Shown here piece by piece: positions 52,029 through 60,179 of a stretch of DNA of 64,000 nucleotides; the stretch's first letter is position 1; every line of letters begins with the position of its first letter. Origin of the DNA: JACVRW01 sp963746825 (lineage in GTDB: Bacteria; Actinomycetota; Thermoleophilia; Solirubrobacterales; Thermoleophilaceae). The position numbers were made by a program, and so were the translations under genes. The stretch covers positions 124,001 to 188,000 of the forward strand of contig CAVVCU010000007.1 of the NCBI GenBank assembly GCA_963746825.1. The letters run 5' to 3'. The notes beneath the pieces were generated by a model. It saw nothing but the letters and a program-made list of their open reading frames with translations. It had not been told where the DNA came from and made no database searches.

Positions 52029-53675
52029 CTACTCCAGGCGGCCCTGATCCGCCGGAGGCCGGCGGGTGACGCCCGGCGTCATCGCGGCGCTGGCGTAGGT
52101 CCAGCGCGAGCGCCGTCCGAACACCGGCCCGACGTAGTAGCGGTTGTCGCGCCGGACCAGGATGAAGCACGCGATCGCCCCCAGCAGGGCGATCATCGCA
52201 CTGGCGATGAAGGTGATCCGGAAGGAGTCGACGTGGGCCAGCACGTTGTCCTCTATGGCCACGCGCACCACGCGCGAGTCGACGCTGGTCTGGCTGCGGC
52301 CCGCCTGCTCGGCCTGCAGGATGTACTCCTTGAACTCGTCGATCTCCTTCTCGGTCACGTTGATCCCGCGCTCGGCGAGGCGCCGCTCGGTGATGCTCTC
52401 GGCGGCCCCGACCTCCACCGCCGTGAGCGCCGCGATCCCTACCGCCCCGCCCAGCTGCTCGCTGGTGTTGATCAGGCCGGCCGCCTCGCCCTGGTCCTTC
52501 GGCGGCACCGCCCCCAGGCCGGTCGGGTCGTTCACGGTGAGCACCACGCCCAGGCCCAGGCCCTGGAGAACCAGGCCGGGTATGAGAGCGGCCACCGTCT
52601 GGTCGGAGACGCCCACGGCGAGGGCGGCCCCGGAGGCCGCCAGGAGCAGGAAGCCGGCCACCAGCGGCACCCGTCCGCCCCTGCGGTCGAACACGCGACC
52701 GGCGAGCGGGCCGGCCAGGATGATCGGTATCGACGCCGGCAGCAGCGCGATGCCCGCCGTGGCCGGGCTCACGCCGATCACCAGCAGCAGGTAGAACGGC
52801 AGCAGGAAGCCCAGACCCAGCTCGATGGCCCCGGCCAGTATCTGGCTGATGTTGGCCGCCAGGAAGTTGGCGTGGCGAAAGAGGCGAAATTCGATCAGCG
52901 GGGCCTTCACCCGCAGCTCGATCAACACGAAGGCGGTGAGCAGCACCACCGCGGCCACGAGCGGCAGAACGGTCTCGGGCGCGCCCCACCCGTCCGACTG
53001 GCCCTCGCTCAGGCCGAAGACGAGCGAAGCGATGCCCAGCCCGAAGACGACGGTGCCCAGGTAGTCGATGCGCGGCCGCTCGCCGCCCGCGGGCCCGAGG
53101 GCCGGGGTGAACGCGATGGTGAGCAGGATGGTGACGAGCGCGAGCGGAACGTTGATCAGGAACACCAGGCGCCAGTCGATGCTGGTCAGCAGGCCGCCGA
53201 GCACCGGTCCCAGCGCGGCGAAGAACGCCGACCCACCGGCCAGGATCCCCAGCGCGGTGCCGCGCCGCTCCTTCGGGTACACCGCGCTGGTGATGGCCAC
53301 CCCGGTGGGCATCATGAGCGCCGCCCCCACGCCCTGCACGGCGCGCGCGGCGATCATCCAGACCATGTCCTGCGCCCCGCCGGCCGCGGCCGTGCCGAAC
53401 ATGAAGATCACGGCCCCGGCCAGGAACACGCGACGCAGCCCAAGCAGGTCGCCGAGACGGCCGCCGAACACCAGCAGCGCGGCCAGCGGAAGGATGTTCG
53501 CGGTCAGGATCCACTGGCCCTGGGCCACCTCGCCGCCCAGATCGGAGATCGCGTCGGCGGTGGCCAGCGGCACGGCCGTCTGGTCGACCAGGATCATGCT
53601 GGCAGCGACCGTCATGGCGGCGAGCGTGATCGGCGCGCTGCCCGACCTGCCTGTGCCCGCAGCGCCCCCTGTCAC
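52029..53675 (-). CDS. MFS drug exporter, DHA2/EmrB-QacA type (14 TM)
   Basis: A 548-aa proton-driven multidrug exporter. ASMILVDQTAVPLATADAIS (TM1 motif D1), GGRLGDLLGLRRVFLAG (motif A), LGPVLGGLLTSIDWRLVFLI (motif C, antiporter), and long TM7-14 half. A large loop near residues 430-480 (ERRLAERGINVTEKEIDEF) is soluble and helical, typical of DHA2 members. GTG 53675 follows TAGGTT by 6 bases. No adjacent regulator. Confidence 0.9.
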   Translation of the reverse strand: MTGGAAGTGRSGSAPITLAAMTVAASMILVDQTAVPLATADAISDLGGEVAQGQWILTANILPLAALLVFGGRLGDLLGLRRVFLAGAVIFMFGTAAAGGAQDMVWMIAARAVQGVGAALMMPTGVAITSAVYPKERRGTALGILAGGSAFFAALGPVLGGLLTSIDWRLVFLINVPLALVTILLTIAFTPALGPAGGERPRIDYLGTVVFGLGIASLVFGLSEGQSDGWGAPETVLPLVAAVVLLTAFVLIELRVKAPLIEFRLFRHANFLAANISQILAGAIELGLGFLLPFYLLLVIGVSPATAGIALLPASIPIILAGPLAGRVFDRRGGRVPLVAGFLLLAASGAALAVGVSDQTVAALIPGLVLQGLGLGVVLTVNDPTGLGAVPPKDQGEAAGLINTSEQLGGAVGIAALTAVEVGAAESITERRLAERGINVTEKEIDEFKEYILQAEQAGRSQTSVDSRVVRVAIEDNVLAHVDSFRITFIASAMIALLGAIACFILVRRDNRYYVGPVFGRRSRWTYASAAMTPGVTRRPPADQGRLE

Positions 53676-53681
53676 CGCGCA

Positions 53682-53687
53682 AACCTA
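53682..53687 (-). promoter_or_regulatory. -10 box TAGGTT, leaderless start
   Basis: Minus-strand TAGGTT, 6 bases, GTG 53675 of the DHA2 exporter. Confidence 0.5.
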
Positions 53688-53716
53688 GCCGTTCGCGAGG
53701 CGTCCGGGAGCCGCCC

Positions 53717-53722
53717 TAGCGT
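53717..53722 (+). promoter_or_regulatory. -10 box TAGCGT, near-leaderless start
   Basis: TAGCGT, 8 bases, ATG 53731 of the TMEM175-like gene, divergent from the exporter promoter. Confidence 0.45.
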
Positions 53723-53730
53723 GGCGTCCG

Positions 53731-54339
53731 ATGGAGGATCAGGAGCGGACTGACCTCGGCCGCATCGGGGCCTTCACCGACGGCGTGATGGCGGTGGCCA
53801 TCACACTGCTCGTGCTGAACATCGAGGTGCCGGATGTGGCGAACGACGAGCTGGGCCAGGCGCTCGTGGATCTGCTGCCCAGCCTGGGCGCCTACGCGCT
53901 GAGCTTTGTCCTGATCGGCCGCTTCTGGGTCATCCATCACGGGTTCTTCGAGACGTTGAGTCGCTTCGACGGCCGGCTGATGGCGCTCAACCTGCTCTAC
54001 CTGGCCCTCATCGCGCTGCTGCCGTTCGCGACCGACCTGTTCGACCGCTACAACGACCAGTCGCTGGCAGCGGCCGTGTTCGGCGCGATCCTGGGCCTGG
54101 CCGCCCTCGTCAACTGGCTGATGCACCTCCACGCCGTGCGGGCGGGCTTGGTGTCCGAGAAGCACGTGGGCGCGGCCTCGATCTTCGCCAGCCCGGTGGG
54201 CCTCGGCTTCACGGTGATCTTCCTCGCGTCGGTGCCGCTGGCCTTCGTCAGCCCCTACCTCGCCGAGGTGCTGTGGGTCTCGACGATCGTGCTGCGCTAT
54301 CCGCTGCGCAGGCTGACCGGGCGCACGAGCTCCGCGTAG
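53731..54339 (+). CDS. TMEM175-family potassium channel-like protein (DUF1211)
   Basis: A 202-aa six-TM protein. The first helix RIGAFTDGVMAVAITLLVLN carries the family FSDG-type motif (here FTDG), which forms the selectivity constriction in bacterial TMEM175 channels that assemble as tetramers. Then FVLIGRFWVIHHGFFETLSR, LNLLYLALIALLPFATDLFD, and two more helix pairs. The C-terminal 14 residues overlap the convergent glycosyltransferase gene by 43 bases. Confidence 0.85.
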   Translation: MEDQERTDLGRIGAFTDGVMAVAITLLVLNIEVPDVANDELGQALVDLLPSLGAYALSFVLIGRFWVIHHGFFETLSRFDGRLMALNLLYLALIALLPFATDLFDRYNDQSLAAAVFGAILGLAALVNWLMHLHAVRAGLVSEKHVGAASIFASPVGLGFTVIFLASVPLAFVSPYLAEVLWVSTIVLRYPLRRLTGRTSSA

Positions 54340-55487
54340 ACCTCGCCCACCTGGCGGGCGACATCGGCCCAGTCGAAGCTCAGCACGTGCTCGCTGGCCT
54401 CGGCCACCAGGCGATCGCGCAGCTCCTCGTCGGTCAGCAGGCGCTCGGCCATCGAGGCCAGCGAGCTCGGGTCGCGCGAGCGAAAGCGAAGGCCGACGTC
54501 CTCGTTGGGCACCACCTCGCGCAGGCCGCCGGTGTCGGCCACGAGGCAGGGACACCCCGAGGCCATGGCCTCGAGCGCCACCAGGCCGAAGGGCTCGTAG
54601 ATCGAGGGCACCACCGTGAGGTCGGCGATGCGGTAGAGCGAATGCAGCACGTCGTCGCCGATCCAGCCCAGGAACGTCCCGTGGGCGTCGAGGCCGAGCT
54701 GCGTGGCCTGGGCGCGCAGCTCGGCTTCCGCCGTGCCCGAGCCGGCGATCAGGAAGCGCACGTTGCCCACGCGCTCGATCAGCCCCGGCAGCGCCTCCAG
54801 CGCCAGCTGGAAACCTTTCTCGTAAACGAGCCGGCCCACCAGCAGCACCAGCTTCTCGTGCGGCTCGGCGAAGCGCCCGCGCAGCGTGTCGAGGTCGTCC
54901 ACCGGCACCAGCTCGGACGGGTCGATGCCGTTGGGGATGACCGCGATGCGCGACTCCTCGAGGCCGTAGACGTCGGCCACGTGCTCGCGCATGTACGAGG
55001 AGCAGGTGATCACGCGCTCGGCCCGGTTGGCCATCCAGCGCTCGACGCCGTGGATGTAGGACTGCGGGTGCTTGTCGACCCAGCCCTGGTGGCGCCCGAA
55101 CTCCGTGGCGTGGATGGTCACCACGAATGGCGCCCGGAAGCGCTTGGCCAGATGGTCGCCGGCCCCCGCCACCAGCCAGTCGTGCCCGTGGACGACATCG
55201 AAGCTGTAGCGGTCGCCGATCTCGACCCCCCGGGCCAGCATGTCGGCGTTCATCCGCTCGATCCAGGTGACGAACTCGCCGAGGTCGCGCGGCCGCTCGG
55301 GCTCGCGTACGCGGTGCACCAGCACTCCGCCGCACTCCTCCTCGACCGGATCCTCCTCGCGCCCGCGAGCGATCACGTGCACCTCGATGCCGCGCTCGCT
55401 GAGGTTCTCGGCCAGCTTGCGCACGTGGCGGGCAAGGCCGCCCTCGATCAGGGGCGGATACTCCCAGGACAGGATGAGCGCTCTCAT
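54297..55487 (-). CDS. GT4 glycosyltransferase (Rv3032-like alpha-1,4-glucosyltransferase)
   Basis: A 396-aa GT-B enzyme. N-domain RALILSWEYPPLIEGGLARH (the 'WEYPP..GG' nucleotide-sugar start), VVHGHDWLVAGAG; C-domain VLLVGRLVYEKGFQLALEAL and VVPSIYEPFGLVALEAMASG (EX7E). It would elongate an alpha-1,4-glucan. Its ATG overlaps the GH57 gene's TGA, giving the operon methyltransferase-GH57-GT4, the same order as mycobacterial Rv3030-Rv3031-Rv3032, which make methylglucose lipopolysaccharide. Confidence 0.87.
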   Translation of the reverse strand: MRALILSWEYPPLIEGGLARHVRKLAENLSERGIEVHVIARGREEDPVEEECGGVLVHRVREPERPRDLGEFVTWIERMNADMLARGVEIGDRYSFDVVHGHDWLVAGAGDHLAKRFRAPFVVTIHATEFGRHQGWVDKHPQSYIHGVERWMANRAERVITCSSYMREHVADVYGLEESRIAVIPNGIDPSELVPVDDLDTLRGRFAEPHEKLVLLVGRLVYEKGFQLALEALPGLIERVGNVRFLIAGSGTAEAELRAQATQLGLDAHGTFLGWIGDDVLHSLYRIADLTVVPSIYEPFGLVALEAMASGCPCLVADTGGLREVVPNEDVGLRFRSRDPSSLASMAERLLTDEELRDRLVAEASEHVLSFDWADVARQVGEVYAELVRPVSLRSG

Positions 55488-56911
55488 CAGGGTGTGGTCA
55501 GCGAGGCCAGGTCGAGGTCGGGCGCCAGGTTGCGCACCTGAGGCATAGGGGCGGTGCCGGAGTCTGCCAGAGCCGCCAGAGCGGAGTCGAGAGCGAGCGC
55601 GTGGGCCTCGAGCCGGCGCTGCGGATAGTCCGCGGCCAGCTCATTGGTGACCATGAAGGCCCAGTCGCTGGCCTGCAGGGCGAGCAGCTCCCGGGCGGCG
55701 CGCATGAGGGCCTCACGCGGCTCGTGCCCCGCCGCGGCCGCGCTCACCGTCCGCAGCTCGGCGTCGCGGGCCGTGAAGGCGAATTCGCTCACCGCCGGGG
55801 AGTCCCAGGTCGAGAGGTCCTTGCCGGTCCCCCAGCTCGACTCGGCCAGCTCGACCCCGGTCCTGGGCTCGACCCGCTCCAGGCCCTCGCTCACCGTCAC
55901 GAGTTGCAGCCCGGCCCGCGGCGCCTCCTCCAGCACTCCGGCGAGCCACGCCGGCCCCTCGTACCACCAGTGGCCCAGTAGCTCGGTATCGAGGGCGCAA
56001 CAGAGCAGCCCCCCGTGCTCCAGGCGCGCGCACGCACGGCGCACGAAGTCGCGCGCGTGCTCGCGGGCCAGGGCCCCGGCCGCCTCGGGGTCGTACGGGC
56101 CTCCGTGGTTGTTCCACGGCTTGAGGTCGTGCACAGTGCGCCGGTGATAGTCGCGGTAGGCGCCGTAGGCGGGGTAGCCCTCACGTTGGTTCCACACGAG
56201 GCCCACCGTCTCCCAGTCGATGGGCACGGCCACGGGGCCGGCCTCCGTGGCCACGGGCCGGAGATGGTCGAAGCCCTCGACCCGAGTCTGGTCGACGCAG
56301 AAGGCCTTGACCCCGTGGTCGGCGAGATCGCGCTCGAAGCCCGGCACGTAGGCGCATTCCGGCAGCCAGAACCCGCCCGCCCATCCGCCGAAACGGCGCA
56401 GGTGTGACGCGGCCCCGCTGGCCAGCTGCAGGCGGCGGCCCGCGTCGGTGGCCAACATCGGCAGCAGCGCGTGGGTGGCGGCCGAGGTCCAGAGCTCGAC
56501 TCCGTCGAGCGCGCGAAAGGCCCCGATCAGATCGCCCCCGCGGCGCTCGAAGGCCGCCTCGGCGCCCGCGTAGTCGCGCGCCGCGCGCCGCACCTCGGCC
56601 GCCAGCACCGGCTCGCCGCCGCGCTCGAGGCCCTCCGCGTCCTCCGCGTGGACGGCGGCCCGGATCTCGCGCAGGAAGCGCAGGTAGCGCTGCCCGGCGC
56701 CGCCCTGCATCGCCTCGAGCTGGTCGCAGAGCACCGGCGTGAGCCCCACGGTCACGGGCGCCCCGTCGAGCACGTCGAGCAGCGGGAGGTAGACGCAGGC
56801 CACCGCCTCCCACAGCCATTCCTCGCCGAAGGGCCAGGTGCCGAAGCCCTCGACGTAGGGCATGTGCGAATGCAGGACCAGGGCCAGGGCGCCCCGCGGC
56901 TGCGCCGGCAT
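55487..56911 (-). CDS. GH57 1,4-alpha-glucan branching enzyme-like (Rv3031-like)
   Basis: A 474-aa glycoside hydrolase family 57 protein with DUF1957-type C-terminus. ALALVLHSHMPYVEGFGTWP at the N-terminus; the nucleophile Glu lies in GFWLPECAYVPGFE; the acid/base Asp in CCALDTELLGHWWYEG; closing WAFMVTNELAADYPQRR. It should introduce alpha-1,6 branches into the glucan made by its GT4 neighbour. ATG 56911 lies 5 bases after the methyltransferase stop. Confidence 0.87.
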   Translation of the reverse strand: MPAQPRGALALVLHSHMPYVEGFGTWPFGEEWLWEAVACVYLPLLDVLDGAPVTVGLTPVLCDQLEAMQGGAGQRYLRFLREIRAAVHAEDAEGLERGGEPVLAAEVRRAARDYAGAEAAFERRGGDLIGAFRALDGVELWTSAATHALLPMLATDAGRRLQLASGAASHLRRFGGWAGGFWLPECAYVPGFERDLADHGVKAFCVDQTRVEGFDHLRPVATEAGPVAVPIDWETVGLVWNQREGYPAYGAYRDYHRRTVHDLKPWNNHGGPYDPEAAGALAREHARDFVRRACARLEHGGLLCCALDTELLGHWWYEGPAWLAGVLEEAPRAGLQLVTVSEGLERVEPRTGVELAESSWGTGKDLSTWDSPAVSEFAFTARDAELRTVSAAAAGHEPREALMRAARELLALQASDWAFMVTNELAADYPQRRLEAHALALDSALAALADSGTAPMPQVRNLAPDLDLASLTTP

Positions 56912-56916
56912 GCCGT

Positions 56917-57663
56917 TCAACGCAGGACCGCGACGAAGTCGAGCGCGCGGTCGAGACGATCGCCGCGCAGCACGAAATCGCGAGCCGAGATGGCGGGCAC
57001 CAGGCGGTCGTAGAAGGGCCCCGTGATGCGCAGCGCGCGGTGCACGCGGTCCCAGCCCGCGCGCAGCGCCAGCTCGTGGGCGCGCAGCTTGCGGGCGTGG
57101 AAGAGGCCGAGCAGCTCCACCCGGTCGGACGCCTCGGCGCACAGGGCGCGGAACTCCTCCACGCGGTACTCGCGCAGGTGCCACGGGTTGTCCGACTTGT
57201 CGGCGCCGGGCGGGGCCAGCGTCAGCAGGTTCGGGGTGGACACGTAGACGGTGCCGGCCATCGCCCTGAAGCGCCTGAGCAGCGCGGCCGGGTCCTCCAC
57301 GTGCTCGATGGTCTGCAGGAAGACGATCGCGTCGCAGGGTTCCTCGTGGCGCTCGATCAGATCCCGCACGAAGCGCACCCCTGGGCGCGTGTACTTCAGC
57401 CGGGCGTGCTCCAAGGCCTCGGGGTTGGCGTCGACCCCGGTCACCGAGCGAGCGTGGCGGGCCAGGACCACGCTTCCGTAGCCCTCGCCGCAGGCCATGT
57501 CGACCACCCGCTGACCCGCGCAGCGCTCCGCGATCCACTCGTACACCGCCAGGTGGCGGCGAAACCAGTAGTTCTCGGCCGGCACGTCGGGCAGGGTGCG
57601 CTCGCCGGTCAGCGCCAGCGGCGGTACGCCTTCCGGCTGCCCTTGCTGGACGGTCTCCTGCAT
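56917..57663 (-). CDS. Class I SAM methyltransferase (Rv3030-like)
   Basis: A 248-aa methyltransferase. AENYWFRRHLAVYEWIAERC precedes motif I VVDMACGEGYGSVVLARHA, SVTGVDANPEALEHAR, and VFLQTIEHVEDPAALLRRFR (post-I acidic His motif). By position it corresponds to the sugar O-methyltransferase of the methylglucose polysaccharide locus. Start ATG 57663. Confidence 0.82.
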   Translation of the reverse strand: MQETVQQGQPEGVPPLALTGERTLPDVPAENYWFRRHLAVYEWIAERCAGQRVVDMACGEGYGSVVLARHARSVTGVDANPEALEHARLKYTRPGVRFVRDLIERHEEPCDAIVFLQTIEHVEDPAALLRRFRAMAGTVYVSTPNLLTLAPPGADKSDNPWHLREYRVEEFRALCAEASDRVELLGLFHARKLRAHELALRAGWDRVHRALRITGPFYDRLVPAISARDFVLRGDRLDRALDFVAVLR

Positions 57664-57674
57664 CGCGGCGAGGC

Positions 57675-57684
57675 AGTCTAGGCT
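57675..57684. promoter_or_regulatory. Interlocked divergent -10 boxes TAGACT/TAGGCT
   Basis: AGTCTAGGCT holds TAGACT for the minus-strand methyltransferase (11 bases from its ATG) and TAGGCT for the plus-strand one (9 bases from ATG 57694), overlapping by two bases. The two genes cannot easily be transcribed at the same instant. Confidence 0.4.
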
Positions 57685-57693
57685 CCCGCTCCC

Positions 57694-58602
57694 ATGGCCC
57701 GGCCCGCCGAGAGCATCCTCGACGCCAACGTGCGCTATCACGACCTTGCCGCGCGCCACTACGACTCGAAGTGGGGCATCAGCTTCAACGAGGTCGGCCA
57801 GGCGCAGGTGACGGCGAAGCTGGCCAAGGCGCTGGGCCACGCGCCGGGTACCTTCGGCAGGGGGCTCGAGATCGGGGCGGGGACCGGCTACTTCACGCTC
57901 AACCTCATGCGCGCCGGCGTGATCCATGAGGCGGTGGCCACCGACGTGTCACCGGGGATGCTCGAGGCGCTGGGCGCCTCGGCGGCCGAGCTCGGCCTGA
58001 CGGTCGAGACGGCGGTGTGCGAGGCCACGGCGCTCCCGTTCGAGGACGACTCCTTCGACCTCGTCTTCGGCCACGCCGTGCTCCACCACCTGCCCGACCT
58101 GACCGCCGCGTTTCGCGAGTTCCGGCGTGTCCTGCGGCCCGGCGGGACGGTGGCCTTCTGCGGCGAGCCCTCCCGCCACGGCGACCGCCTGTCCTCGTGG
58201 CCCAAGCGCGGGGCGTACGCGGCGGCGCCGCTGTGGCGCGCCGCGCTGGGCGCTTCGGAGCGGCGAACGAACGGCAGCAACGGCGGGCTCGGCGAGGAGG
58301 GGCGCCTGGAGCAGGTGGTCGACGTGCACGCCTTCAGCCCCACCGAGCTCAGCGCTCCGGCTCACGCGGCCGGGCTCGACTCCGTGCGGGTGACCGGCGA
58401 AGAGCTGGCGGCCTCGCTCTTCGGCTGGGTCAACCGAACCCTGGAGGGAACGGTCGACCCGGCCGACGTCCCCTTCGCGTGGCGGGTGTACGCCTATCGC
58501 GGTTACCTGCTCCTGCAGCGGCTCGACCGCAGCCTGCTCGAGCCCCGCCTGCCGGCAGCGATCTTCTACAACCTGCTGCTCTCGGCGCGGGCGCCGGGCT
58601 AA
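57694..58602 (+). CDS. Class I SAM-dependent methyltransferase
   Basis: A 302-aa methyltransferase of the Methyltransf_11/25 type. HDLAARHYDSKWGISFNEVG, motif I GLEIGAGTGYFTLNLMRAG, VATDVSPGMLEALGASAAEL, ATALPFEDDSFDLVFGHAVL, HHLPDLTAAFREFRRVLRPG. The long C-terminal part with AWRVYAYRGYLLLQRLD is shared with lipid or polyketide methyltransferases. Acceptor unknown; divergent from the glucan operon. Confidence 0.85.
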   Translation: MARPAESILDANVRYHDLAARHYDSKWGISFNEVGQAQVTAKLAKALGHAPGTFGRGLEIGAGTGYFTLNLMRAGVIHEAVATDVSPGMLEALGASAAELGLTVETAVCEATALPFEDDSFDLVFGHAVLHHLPDLTAAFREFRRVLRPGGTVAFCGEPSRHGDRLSSWPKRGAYAAAPLWRAALGASERRTNGSNGGLGEEGRLEQVVDVHAFSPTELSAPAHAAGLDSVRVTGEELAASLFGWVNRTLEGTVDPADVPFAWRVYAYRGYLLLQRLDRSLLEPRLPAAIFYNLLLSARAPG

Positions 58603-58880
58603 CTCGCCGCCCGGGCCGCCGCGGCGCGGAGGTCCTCCACCACGCGCTCTCCGATCGCCCCGAGCAGCGCGGTCGCCTCCCGCACGGCCCGCTCGCCCGC
58701 GGCGTCGGCGGCCGGCCGGATGCTGCCGGTGACCATCTCCAGCAGGACTTCCCCCGGCTCCTCACCGGGAAAGGCGTCATCCGGCAGATCCTCCAGGAGC
58801 CCGCCGAGCACGTCGGTGAGCAGCAGCCCGAGGCGGACGGCCTCCTCCAGGAGCACGCGAATCTCCTCTCCATGAACCAT
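58599..58880 (-). CDS. Small helical protein of unknown function (93 aa)
   Basis: Acidic helical protein: EEIRVLLEEAVRLGLLLTDV, then EEPGEVLLEMVTGSIRPAAD and ERVVEDLRAAAARAAS. No signal peptide. Its stop shares CTAA with the convergent methyltransferase stop. I do not recognise the family. It lies downstream of the membrane-protein gene with 42 bases between and could be co-transcribed with it. Confidence 0.6.
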   Translation of the reverse strand: MVHGEEIRVLLEEAVRLGLLLTDVLGGLLEDLPDDAFPGEEPGEVLLEMVTGSIRPAADAAGERAVREATALLGAIGERVVEDLRAAAARAAS

Positions 58881-58922
58881 GCCCGGTGTGAAGGCGCGGC
58901 GCAGCGAGATTCGCCCCCCCGG

Positions 58923-60155
58923 TCAGACCAGGGTCACGAGCGGGAGGAGCGCGAGGGCGATCAGCACAACGTCGCGCGCGCGCACCCGCAGGGCCCGGCG
59001 CTCCGGAGGCGGAGCGGGCTCGTGCTCGGCCGACTCCGCGACCACCCAGCCGAGCACCGCGTCGAGGAAGGGCACCGGGCGCTTCTCCACCCCGCTCACG
59101 CGCGCGGCGAGAGTTCGGCCCGCCGCGACGATGCGGCCCTCGCTGGCGATCTGGTCGAGCACGGCAGCCGCCTCCGGCGCGGCCGGCAGGCGGCGCAGCC
59201 GGCCCAGGGCGCGGCGCGACACCTCGCGCAGGCCCTCAGCGCCCGCGGCGCCGCGCAGCCACGTGGCCACCAGCACCAGCAGCGCGGCGCGGCTGGCGCG
59301 GCGCAGCGCGGTATCGAGCCCCAGGCCGCCGCCCAGCGAGAAGATCAAGGCGCCGCCGGCCAGGATGGCGGCGAAGGCCAGGCCGGTCTTCAGCGGCTCC
59401 TTGTCCGGGCGCGCGGCGAGCCACGCGATCGCCAGCCACAGCGCCACCGCTGACAGCAGCAACCAGGACGTGCTCGCCAGCAGCAGGGTGAACGCGATCG
59501 CCGCGGCCACCGTGATCGCTCGCGGGTCGAAGCGCCTGCTGGGATTCCGCGGGCCCACTCGCCGGACGTTCGGGAGAGTAATCGCCCTTTCGTGGGGTAG
59601 GTCGGCGGCGGCCGCATCCCAGCCGGCCAGCCCGCGCCGGTAGACCAGCACCTGGATGGTGCTGGCGAAAGCGCCCCACACCACGAGGCCGGCCGCGGTC
59701 AGGATCAGGGCGTCGGCCGTGCCCACCTCCAGGCCCACTCGGCGGGCCAGCGCGTCGTAGGTGCCGACGTAGGCGTCGAGCCCGCCGGTGATCACCCAGA
59801 TGAAGAACGCGGTGGTGACCGCGTTGTGCAGGACCCGGACGACGGCGCACGCCAGCACCTGGGCCACCACCGTCCAGCCCCGGGCCTCGAGGCGGCCCAG
59901 CATCGGCGCGGACACGGCCTGGGTGAACGGGATGCCGAAGCGGGCGGGCCCGATGATGGCCACCGTCTCGAGCATGGCCGCGGCGCTGGCGCCGAAGCCG
60001 AGGCGGGCCCCGCGTTGCTGGGCCACACGGGCCAGGGCCACGCCGCCGGCCAGGGCGATCCAGAAGCCGCCCGACGGCGCCGCGCGGGCGGCCAGGAAGG
60101 AGACCACCGCAACGTGGGCCGGTCCGGCCGGGACCGTAGGAGCCGTGGTCGCCAC
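58923..60155 (-). CDS. Polytopic membrane protein of unknown function
   Basis: A 410-aa protein with about nine TM helices. WIALAGGVALARVAQQRGAR, a central hydrophilic stretch (about residues 185-205), a second TM cluster (AITVAAAIAFTLLLASTSW, LAFAAILAGGALIFSLGGG), and cytoplasmic helices REVSRRALGRLRRLPAAPEA that loosely recall the coupling region of EcfT/CbiQ proteins. No EcfA ATPase gene adjoins. GTG 60155 follows TACGGT by 6 bases. Confidence 0.65.
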   Translation of the reverse strand: MATTAPTVPAGPAHVAVVSFLAARAAPSGGFWIALAGGVALARVAQQRGARLGFGASAAAMLETVAIIGPARFGIPFTQAVSAPMLGRLEARGWTVVAQVLACAVVRVLHNAVTTAFFIWVITGGLDAYVGTYDALARRVGLEVGTADALILTAAGLVVWGAFASTIQVLVYRRGLAGWDAAAADLPHERAITLPNVRRVGPRNPSRRFDPRAITVAAAIAFTLLLASTSWLLLSAVALWLAIAWLAARPDKEPLKTGLAFAAILAGGALIFSLGGGLGLDTALRRASRAALLVLVATWLRGAAGAEGLREVSRRALGRLRRLPAAPEAAAVLDQIASEGRIVAAGRTLAARVSGVEKRPVPFLDAVLGWVVAESAEHEPAPPPERRALRVRARDVVLIALALLPLVTLV

Positions 60156-60161
60156 AGGCCG

Positions 60162-60167
60162 ACCGTA
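60162..60167 (-). promoter_or_regulatory. -10 box TACGGT, leaderless start
   Basis: Minus-strand TACGGT, 6 bases, GTG 60155. Confidence 0.45.
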
Positions 60168-60179
60168 GCGACCCCGTGC

